This document shows, piece after piece, positions 18,875 to 24,638 of a stretch of 32,867 nucleotides of DNA. A model generated the notes under the pieces. That model did not search any database, was not told the origin of the DNA, and was given only the letters and a program-made list of their open reading frames with translations. The position numbers were made by a program, and so were the translations under genes. The DNA comes from a bacterium (GTDB taxonomy: Bacteria; Chloroflexota; Dormibacteria; Aeolococcales; Bog-877): contig JAKATL010000033.1 in NCBI GenBank assembly GCA_021827985.1, positions 1 through 32,867 of the forward strand, written 5' to 3'. How positions within the stretch are numbered: the stretch's first letter is position 1; each line of letters begins with the position of its first letter.

Positions 18875-19174
18875 TTGACCTACGTGATCGGAGAGACGTG
18901 TGTCGATGTGAAGGACAAGGCCTGCGTCGAGGTGTGCCCGGTCGATTGCATCATCGGGACCGACGAGGACCGCATGCTCTACATCAACCCTCTGGAGTGC
19001 ATCGACTGCGGCGCCTGCGTGGACCCCTGTCCGGTGGACGCCATCTACGCGGAGGAGGACCTGCCGCCGGCATGGAGCGAGTACACGGGGATCAATGAGC
19101 AGTACTTCAAGGATCCGGCCGCAGCCCGGGCAAAGGTGGAGGAGCTCAAGCCGCGGGTGGCGCAGGGAGCCTGA
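18875..19174 (+). CDS. fdxA: 7Fe ferredoxin (FdxA type)
   Basis: About 99 aa from TTG 18875, chosen because GGAGGAAG (18862-18869) lies 5-6 nt upstream and homology begins at TYVIGETCVDVKDKACVEVC. The ligand pattern C9-x7-C17-x3-C21 and C42-x2-C45-x2-C48-x3-C52 predicts one [3Fe-4S] and one [4Fe-4S] cluster. The C-terminal half (WSEYTGINEQYFKDPAAARA) is the usual FdxA tail. It is a low-potential cytosolic electron carrier. It follows the Rieske gene by 40 nt and has its own strong binding site, so it may be made in larger amounts than its upstream neighbours. Confidence 0.95.
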   Translation: MTYVIGETCVDVKDKACVEVCPVDCIIGTDEDRMLYINPLECIDCGACVDPCPVDAIYAEEDLPPAWSEYTGINEQYFKDPAAARAKVEELKPRVAQGA

Positions 19175-19176
19175 GG

Positions 19177-19728
19177 GTGGCATCTCGGGCCACGCCCGGG
19201 GAAGCCGTGGAGGCGGTGGCCAGCCTTCCCCCAGAGCGAGGTCGGAGCCAGGGGGGCGAGGTGCCCCTGGAGGTCTCCATTTCCATCGGCCCCATCGAGC
19301 GGCGTGAGGTGACCTCAATTCTCCAAGCACTGGAGCGCCTGACCCAGGGCGCCTCGTGGAAGCAGATCCAGGGCGAGCTGCTCTCCGCCCAGACCACCAC
19401 GCGGGTGCATCTCCTTGCCCACCGGTTGGCAGCAGCGGTCGCCGACGAGACCAGCTGCACGGCTCGGGCCGACCAGGCAGGTGGCCTTGAGCTGCGCTTC
19501 CCCGCCGCCGGGATCCTTCCGATCCGCCAGCTCGAGGAGACCCTGCGGATGCTGAGGACGCCGTTCTCCATGACCGTGGAGTCCCCAGAACCGGATGCGG
19601 GCCGGCTGAGCGCTTCCTGGGACCTCGGGTGGGATGAGCCAACCGTGCTCGTCCTGGGCCGGCCTCCCCGGGACCCCCACGCCCGGTCGGAGCTCTGGGA
19701 GCGCATGGAGCAGCTCGTTGGGGGCTGA
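19177..19728 (+). CDS. Conserved-looking hypothetical protein
   Basis: 183 aa from GTG 19177, 2 nt after the ferredoxin stop. No family recognised. The first 30 residues are Pro/Gly/Glu-rich and may not be part of the fold. A beta strand (PLEVSISIGPIERREV) is followed by helices (TSILQALERLTQGASWKQIQ) and ends with alternating charged and hydrophobic segments (VLVLGRPPRDPH, WERMEQLVGG). It has a single cysteine and no membrane span. It is probably a soluble protein of the same operon; function unknown. Confidence 0.65.
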   Translation: MASRATPGEAVEAVASLPPERGRSQGGEVPLEVSISIGPIERREVTSILQALERLTQGASWKQIQGELLSAQTTTRVHLLAHRLAAAVADETSCTARADQAGGLELRFPAAGILPIRQLEETLRMLRTPFSMTVESPEPDAGRLSASWDLGWDEPTVLVLGRPPRDPHARSELWERMEQLVGG

Positions 19729-19735
19729 TCCAGGC

Positions 19736-19756
19736 CCCCTCCGGTAGCCGGAGGGG
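19736..19756 (+). promoter_or_regulatory. Intercistronic hairpin masking the next ribosome binding site
   Basis: CCCCTCCGG (19736-19744), loop TAG, CCGGAGGGG (19748-19756): a perfect 9-bp stem. The right arm contains GGAGGGG, the only good ribosome binding site for the following membrane protein. The hairpin can therefore act as a terminator or attenuator, or hide the binding site until it is opened. Confidence 0.5.
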
Positions 19757-19761
19757 ACGCG

Positions 19762-20214
19762 CTGAGCACGCTGCTGTGGACACTCCTCGTCCTGGTTCAT
19801 GTCCTGGCGGCCAGCTTCTGGGTGGGGGGCCAGCTCATGCTGGTCGTGGTGGTCATGCCCGTGTTGCGGAGCGGCGGGTCACCGCAGCTGGTGCGGGAGC
19901 TGGCGAGTTCCTCGGGACGGCGCTTCGCGGCGGTCACCAACTGGGTGCTGTTGCCGGTGTTGGTGGCCAGCGGGATCGCCCTGGCCGCCCTGAACGGGGT
20001 GCGCCTGGGCAACCTCACCACCACCGCCTTCGGAAGGGTCCTTTTGGTGAAGGCGGCACTGGTGGGAGGTGTCTTCGCCCTGGCGGCAGTCCACGGCCTT
20101 TTGGCGCAGCGGTTGCCTCGGCACCGCACCCGGCTTCTGGCGGGCGTGACCCTCGTCGGCTCGATTGCCATCCTCGGACTGGGAGCGGCCCTCGCCGTCC
20201 TCCCCGGGCCCTGA
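19762..20214 (+). CDS. CopD-like four-helix membrane protein, likely CTG start
   Basis: About 150 aa. There is no ATG, GTG or TTG in frame between the previous stop (19726-19728) and GTG 19822, which would delete the first membrane helix. CTG 19762, 5 nt after GGAGGGG, restores LSTLLWTLLVLVHVLAASFW and VGGQL, the typical first helix of CopD-like proteins with a conserved His and W-x-G-G. Four spans are predicted. Family members include the copper-resistance CopD domain and small haem- or copper-related membrane proteins. It is the last gene of the operon and is followed by a perfect hairpin. The copper or haem role is inferred from family only. Confidence 0.75.
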   Translation: MSTLLWTLLVLVHVLAASFWVGGQLMLVVVVMPVLRSGGSPQLVRELASSSGRRFAAVTNWVLLPVLVASGIALAALNGVRLGNLTTTAFGRVLLVKAALVGGVFALAAVHGLLAQRLPRHRTRLLAGVTLVGSIAILGLGAALAVLPGP

Positions 20215-20239
20215 GCAGCCCGGGGCCTGGCTATCCAGG
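20202..20239. terminator. Tandem hairpins between convergent genes
   Basis: CCCCGGGC (20202-20209) pairs with GCCCGGGG (20218-20225), with the CopD-like stop codon in the loop. A second hairpin, CCTGG (20226-20230), ctat, CCAGG (20235-20239), overlaps the stop of the convergent NDH-2-like gene. Together they probably end transcription in both directions. Confidence 0.55.
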
Positions 20240-21496
20240 GCCAGGCGGTGGGGGGATGAGCCCCACGGCCTGCCGCCAGGCCAGGTAGTGCCAGGTCCAA
20301 TTGAGCAGGACCGAGGCCCGGTTGCGGACCCCGAGGAGCTCCACGAGGTGCAGCCCCAGCCACGCGAGCCAGGCGGCCGTGCCGGTGAGCCTGAGCCTGC
20401 CTCGAAGCTGGGCCACCGCCGCCCGCCTGCCGATGGTGGCCATGGTCCCCCGGTCGTGATAGCGGAAGGGCAGGGGCTCCTGGCCGGAGCGAATCCGGCG
20501 CAGCTGCCGCACCGCGTGCCGACCGGCCTGGATCGCTGGCTGAGCCAGCTGCGGCACTTCAGCGGTGCCGGCTCGCGCCCCGGCACAGTCCCCCAGGGCG
20601 AAGGCCTCCGGGTGACCTCGCAGCTGCAGGGAAGGGGTGACCTCCAGCCGCCCCGACGCGGTCCGGGCCAGGCCCCGCAGCAAGGCGGAGTCGGCCACCT
20701 CCACTCCGGCCGACCAGACCAAAAGGTCCGCCGGCCTCAGCCCGGAGTCGAGAAGGACCGCCCCTTCCCGCACCTGCCGCACTGGGCTGCTGGTCGTGAT
20801 GACCACCGAGCGCCGTTCCAGCTCCCGGCGAGCGTAGCGGGACAGCTCCGGGTGAAAGCTGGGGAGCAGCCGCGCAGCCGCCTCCAGGAGCTCGACGCTG
20901 ATGTCATCCCGGCGCAGTTCGGGATAGTCCCTCCCCGCCAGGAGGTCCCGGAGCTCCGCCAGCGCCCCACAGGTCTCCACCCCGGTCGGCCCTCCTCCCA
21001 CCACCACCAGGTGCACTTGGTGCCTGGTCTGGTCGGCGGCGGCCCGCTCCAACACCTCAACCAGCCGGGTCCGCAGCCGGGCCGCGTCCACCAGGGTGTG
21101 GAGGGGGAGCCCCAGCTCGGCCGCGCAGGGGACGCCGAAGAACTTGGGGGCGGCTCCCGTGGCCAGCAGCAGGTAGTCGTAGGGCAGGGTCCGCCCACCC
21201 TCCAGCGTCACCTGTCCTAGGTCCCAGTCGACAGCCACCGCGGTGCCCTGCACGAACCTTCCCCGACCCATCCGGCGCAGCAGGCTGCGGATGGGGAAGA
21301 CCACATCCTCCAGGTTCAGCCCCCCGGTCGCCACCTGGTAGAGCAGGGGCTGGAAGGTCGTGTAGGGCTGCCGTTCCACCAGCCAGGCGTCCCAGCCCAG
21401 CTTGGCGAGCTCCGCCATCGCGGCCAGGCCGGCGAACCCCGCCCCGATCACCACCACCGTGGGCAGCGGCTCTCGAGTTGGGGAAGACTTCACCAC
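20231..21496 (-). CDS. NDH-2-like NAD(P)H:quinone dehydrogenase (FAD)
   Basis: About 421 aa from GTG 21496 (or GTG 21493). The FAD-binding motif is VVVIGAGFAGLAAMAEL, the NADH motif is HLVVVGGGPTGVETCGAL, and the second FAD motif is AFALGDCAG. YTTFQPLLYQVATGGLN is typical of type II NADH dehydrogenases. A C-terminal amphipathic/hydrophobic segment (GTAAWLAWLGLHLVELLG) would anchor it to the cytosolic face of the membrane. It would pass electrons from NADH to quinone without proton pumping. It begins 4 nt after the stop of the upstream polytopic membrane protein gene, so the two are one transcript. Confidence 0.9.
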   Translation of the reverse strand: MVKSSPTREPLPTVVVIGAGFAGLAAMAELAKLGWDAWLVERQPYTTFQPLLYQVATGGLNLEDVVFPIRSLLRRMGRGRFVQGTAVAVDWDLGQVTLEGGRTLPYDYLLLATGAAPKFFGVPCAAELGLPLHTLVDAARLRTRLVEVLERAAADQTRHQVHLVVVGGGPTGVETCGALAELRDLLAGRDYPELRRDDISVELLEAAARLLPSFHPELSRYARRELERRSVVITTSSPVRQVREGAVLLDSGLRPADLLVWSAGVEVADSALLRGLARTASGRLEVTPSLQLRGHPEAFALGDCAGARAGTAEVPQLAQPAIQAGRHAVRQLRRIRSGQEPLPFRYHDRGTMATIGRRAAVAQLRGRLRLTGTAAWLAWLGLHLVELLGVRNRASVLLNWTWHYLAWRQAVGLIPPPPGPG

Positions 21497-21500
21497 CTGC

Positions 21501-22820
21501 TCAGGGGGATGGGGGCGCCGAGGTCCCGGTCCGTGATCCTGGCAGGGTAGCAGCAGGGGACGACCGCCGGGTGGCACGGGCCGGAAGGAGGGTGAGGCGT
21601 ACCGCCCCCAGCCCCAGCACCGCCCCGGCGGCGTACACCGAGCCACCTCCCAGGACCGCCACCGGCGAACCGGCGAGGAGGCCTCCCAAAGTGGCGGCGT
21701 ACCCCGCGGTGAGAACGAGCAGGCTGAGCCACCCGAGGCGCTCATCAACGAGGTCCTGGAGCAATGGCGGCGCGGTTGGCCCGGGGCCTCGGGAGTAGCG
21801 ATGGACCCAGGTGAGGAAGGGCAGGATCTTCTGGTACCGGCCGGCGATGGCGAAGCCGAATCCCCCCATGATGGCGGCGTAGCCGTAGGCGACGAAGACC
21901 CGCGGGGAGACCTCGACCCCGGTGCTGAGCAGGACCCCCAGGCCTGCCGCCACCAGCAGGGAGACGAGGCTGACGGCCACATGGCCCTGCTCCACCGAGA
22001 CCCGGCGGCGGCGGCGCCCCCGCCACATCTGGAAGAGGTCGGCCGCGAACAGGAGCACCGCTCCGGCGAGCGCGGTGGCCGCCACCCTGACCTCGATGCT
22101 GCCGGGCCAGAGCAGAAGACCCAGCACCAGCCCGGCCAGAGAGCCGTTCCAGAGGGCCAGCAGGACGTGGGCCGTCCGCCAGCTGCGGCGATGGGCCAGC
22201 GCGAATAGCTCCATGAGCTTGTACGAGACCCCGATCAGAGTGCATCCCAACCAACCCGCCAGCCCGGCGTGGACGTGGGCGGCGAGCATGTTGGGGGTGA
22301 TCGCGAACCACTGGAACTGCCAGTCCAGCGCCCAGGTCAGCCCGAAGCCGATGGTGACCAGGAGCCAGGCGAGCCCGCAGAGGACGAACAGCCCCATGGG
22401 GTGCCGGGTGCGGACAGTCCGGTAGCTGACGGCCAGCACAGCAGCGAAGATCAGGATCCCGAGAACAGCCAGGCTCCCGAAGCCGGCCACCCCCGGGGTC
22501 CAGTTGAAGTAGAAGCTGGGCACGAAGCCGGCCACCCCGCCGGTGTAGACGAAGTAATTCCATCGGGCCAGGCGCGGTGCCGCAAGGGTGGCCTGGAGGG
22601 CCACCGGAAAGAGCTGGAAGAGGGCTCCCATGAGTGTCATGGTCACCCAGCCCAGCACCACCAGATGGGTCAGGGCGAAGACCTCCGGATCGTCGAATCC
22701 CGAGATGAGACGGGAGGCCAGCAGCGGCACCGCCGCAGCCGCCAGCAACCAGGCGCCCATCCCCGTCGCCAGATACCGCAGGGGCAGGCCGATCTCGGGG
22801 CTTCGCTGCGGGCGGATCAT
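21501..22820 (-). CDS. Polytopic membrane protein, haem-copper oxidase subunit I/NnrS-like
   Basis: 439 aa from ATG 22820 with about 12 hydrophobic segments. Histidines lie within spans: H52 in FALTHLVVLGWVTMTLMG and H182/H184 in NMLAAHVHAGLAGWLGC, resembling haem ligands of CcoN/NorB-type subunits. The full set of six oxidase histidines is not seen, so it is unlikely to be a working terminal oxidase. NnrS, the haem- and copper-binding protein of NO stress, has a comparable size and topology, but its signature is not evident either. It lies in an operon with the NDH-2-like gene and downstream of the AT-rich operator at 22831-22855. A role in haem or NO handling at the quinone level is inferred. 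Confidence 0.65.
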   Translation of the reverse strand: MIRPQRSPEIGLPLRYLATGMGAWLLAAAAVPLLASRLISGFDDPEVFALTHLVVLGWVTMTLMGALFQLFPVALQATLAAPRLARWNYFVYTGGVAGFVPSFYFNWTPGVAGFGSLAVLGILIFAAVLAVSYRTVRTRHPMGLFVLCGLAWLLVTIGFGLTWALDWQFQWFAITPNMLAAHVHAGLAGWLGCTLIGVSYKLMELFALAHRRSWRTAHVLLALWNGSLAGLVLGLLLWPGSIEVRVAATALAGAVLLFAADLFQMWRGRRRRRVSVEQGHVAVSLVSLLVAAGLGVLLSTGVEVSPRVFVAYGYAAIMGGFGFAIAGRYQKILPFLTWVHRYSRGPGPTAPPLLQDLVDERLGWLSLLVLTAGYAATLGGLLAGSPVAVLGGGSVYAAGAVLGLGAVRLTLLPARATRRSSPAATLPGSRTGTSAPPSP

Positions 22821-22830
22821 CCCCGCACCT

Positions 22831-22855
22831 TTAACACGACGACTATAGTGTAATT
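22831..22855. promoter_or_regulatory. Operator site C with promoter for the membrane protein gene
   Basis: TTTAACAC (22830-22837), ten bases, GTGTAATTA (22848-22856) give the dyad CAC-N10-GTG. The minus-strand -10 TATAGT (22847-22842) lies inside the spacer, about 22 nt upstream of ATG 22820. ACTATAGT (22842-22849) is palindromic. The 8-mer TTTAACAC is shared with site B at 31504-31511. Confidence 0.55.
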
Positions 22856-22863
22856 ATTCTGAT

Positions 22864-22877
22864 GGCCCGCTCGGGCC
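22864..22877. terminator. Hairpin after the SQR-like gene
   Basis: GGCCCG (22864-22869), CT, CGGGCC (22872-22877), followed on the minus strand by an A/T-rich stretch. It lies between the end of the SQR-like gene and the promoter of the next minus-strand gene. A longer imperfect GC stem around 22905-22950 could add to termination. Confidence 0.4.
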
Positions 22878-22958
22878 TTCCCCCTTCGCCGCGCCGCCGG
22901 CTGCGCCAGCCGCCGCCCTCGCAGGGGCAAGAGCGCCCGCTGGCGGCGGCCCCACCCG

Positions 22959-24128
22959 CTACCTGGTGCCGGACCGCCTGGCCCGGAGCCAGCCACGGAA
23001 TCCCTCCGCGAACTCGGCGCCGAGGGCTGCGGAAGGTCCCTCGATGAGCACCTGGGGACGGCCACCGGGAGGCGGGCCCTGTGGATAGCGCACGCTCAGC
23101 CGGCTGTAGATGTCGCCGCCGTGGCCGACGTAGCAGTCGAGCTGAGGTGGGCCGCCCTCTCCCCTCTCCGACAGGCCGAGCCGCGCCAGCACCCCCCGGG
23201 CGGCGGCCGTCCCCGACGCGACGGCCGCCCCCGAGGCGCGAGGGTATGAGGTGGCGGCGGCGTCGCCGGCCACGAACAGTCCTGCCCAGCGGGTCTGGAA
23301 CTGCTGGTCCACCGGCACCAGCGGCCCCTCCCCCGCCAGCGGTGCCAGCAGGGGGCTGGCGCGGTGGGCCGGCACCAGCAGCACCAGGTCAGCGGCCAGC
23401 GGCTCACGATCCTCCCCCACCACTCGCCCACTGTCCAGCGCCTCCCGGTCCGGGGTCCAGCCCAGACGGACCTCCACCCCAGAGCGGGCACATGCCTCCA
23501 GCAGGTGGGTGCCAGGCTCCGGCCCCAACGCCGCCAGAGGGTGCGCCTCAGGGGTGGTCAGCACCACCCGGACTCCCCTCCCTCGCTCGTCAAGGTGTCG
23601 GGACAGCCGCATGGCCAGGCCGAAAGGGGCGGGCGGGCAGCGGTATGGCAGGGAGGAGATGACGACGGCCACCGTCCCCCGCTCGAAGGCGGAAAGCCGT
23701 CCCGCAGCCCTAGCTGACGAGGGCAGGTCCCAGCAGGGCAGGACACGATCCGCCTCCCCGCCCGCCCGCTGGCGGGCCAGCATCAGCCCGGGGGCTGCCA
23801 CCACTGCATCTGCCGGCACCCAGTCGCCGCCGATGCGCACCCCGGTCGGCCGCACCTCCCGCACTCGACCGGCGATGACCTCGATCTGGGGCAGCTCCAG
23901 CCGGACGCGGAGTCGGCTAACCGGTGCCCGGCCCAGGATGACGTCGGGCACGCCGGGCAGATAGCCGGCCCTCCCACCCTCCGTCACCAGCCGGACCCGC
24001 ACGCCGGCCGCGGCCAGGTGGAGCGCGGCTGCCAGCCCGGCGTCACCTCCGCCCACGACTATGACCGTCGGTGCGGAGCGCGAGAGACGCAGCCTGCCCG
24101 GCCCAGTTCGCTCGGAAGTTGCCTTCAT
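22959..24128 (-). CDS. Sulfide:quinone oxidoreductase-like flavoprotein
   Basis: About 389 aa from ATG 24128. FAD motif VIVVGGGDAGLAAALHLAAA begins near residue 22. Three cysteines match the SQR triad in order and rough spacing: C132 (RVLPCWDLP), C164 (PYRCPPAPFG, the most typical block) and C331 (LDCYVGHGG). The second FAD motif is LFVAGDAAA. Such enzymes oxidise sulfide or polysulfide and reduce quinone at the membrane; related flavocytochrome c subunits and other SQR-like proteins act on different thiols. The start overlaps TAGGATG with the stop of the upstream zinc-ribbon gene, so the two are coupled. A start at 24218 would add 30 residues but overlaps that gene. Confidence 0.8.
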   Translation of the reverse strand: MKATSERTGPGRLRLSRSAPTVIVVGGGDAGLAAALHLAAAGVRVRLVTEGGRAGYLPGVPDVILGRAPVSRLRVRLELPQIEVIAGRVREVRPTGVRIGGDWVPADAVVAAPGLMLARQRAGGEADRVLPCWDLPSSARAAGRLSAFERGTVAVVISSLPYRCPPAPFGLAMRLSRHLDERGRGVRVVLTTPEAHPLAALGPEPGTHLLEACARSGVEVRLGWTPDREALDSGRVVGEDREPLAADLVLLVPAHRASPLLAPLAGEGPLVPVDQQFQTRWAGLFVAGDAAATSYPRASGAAVASGTAAARGVLARLGLSERGEGGPPQLDCYVGHGGDIYSRLSVRYPQGPPPGGRPQVLIEGPSAALGAEFAEGFRGWLRARRSGTR

Positions 24129-24129
24129 C

Positions 24130-24534
24130 CTAGAGCCCCGAATGGACGCTTCCCCGGACAGAGCAGTGGCACCACCCAGGCCTAGCCGGACCGGCCAGGG
24201 CCGCCTCCTCCTCGTCACGGCAGCGCAGGCAGCGGCTCACGACCCCGCCACTGGTGACCACCGCAAGCCGGGCGTGGTCGCCGCAGAGAGCGCAGTCGCC
24301 AAGGCAGGCGCCGAGCACGCGGGTGGTCCCCGCGGCGCCGCCAGGGGAACTCGGCGGCCGGGCGCTCCCGTCGAGCGTACCGCGGGCATCTGCGGGAGGT
24401 GGGGCCGAGTGCGGCGGGCAGTCCAGGCGGTAGCCCTGCCCGTCCAGGGCCCAGCAGACCACCTGCCACTCGGACCAGAAGCGCTCTAGGAAGCTGCGGT
24501 GAAACCGCCGCCGGCAGCGGGGACAGCTGAACAT
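24130..24534 (-). CDS. Cys-rich zinc-ribbon-like protein
   Basis: About 134 aa from ATG 24534 (an in-frame ATG at 24570 is an alternative); no convincing ribosome binding site. Cysteine pairs are arranged as MFSCPRCRRRFHRSF at the N-terminus, then a Pro/Gly/Ala linker, then CLGDCALCGDHARL and SRCLRCRDEEE, ending with CHCSV. This suggests two zinc or Fe-S binding knuckles joined by a flexible region. No family recognised. It is followed after 1 nt by the SQR-like gene, so a partner or maturation role for that flavoprotein is possible. It lies 104 nt downstream of aconitase on the same strand. Confidence 0.6.
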   Translation of the reverse strand: MFSCPRCRRRFHRSFLERFWSEWQVVCWALDGQGYRLDCPPHSAPPPADARGTLDGSARPPSSPGGAAGTTRVLGACLGDCALCGDHARLAVVTSGGVVSRCLRCRDEEEAALAGPARPGWCHCSVRGSVHSGL

Positions 24535-24638
24535 GCCGCTGGCTGACCCAGTTCCCTCACCGGCTTGCATCCCGGTCCTGGCCCGGGCAATGGCGCCCCG
24601 CGAACCGGGCCCGACTCGTGGAGGCATCGGGGACGGGC

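Noticed and set aside
21497..21982. Upstream extension of the NDH-2-like frame to 21982
   Set aside because: The extra 162 codons lie inside the polytopic membrane protein gene in another frame; FAD-domain homology begins just after GTG 21496.
22862..23047. A 61-codon plus-strand frame starting 13 nt after the TATAGT palindrome
   Set aside because: Arg/Pro-rich, overlaps the end of the SQR-like gene, has no ribosome binding site and no recognisable fold.
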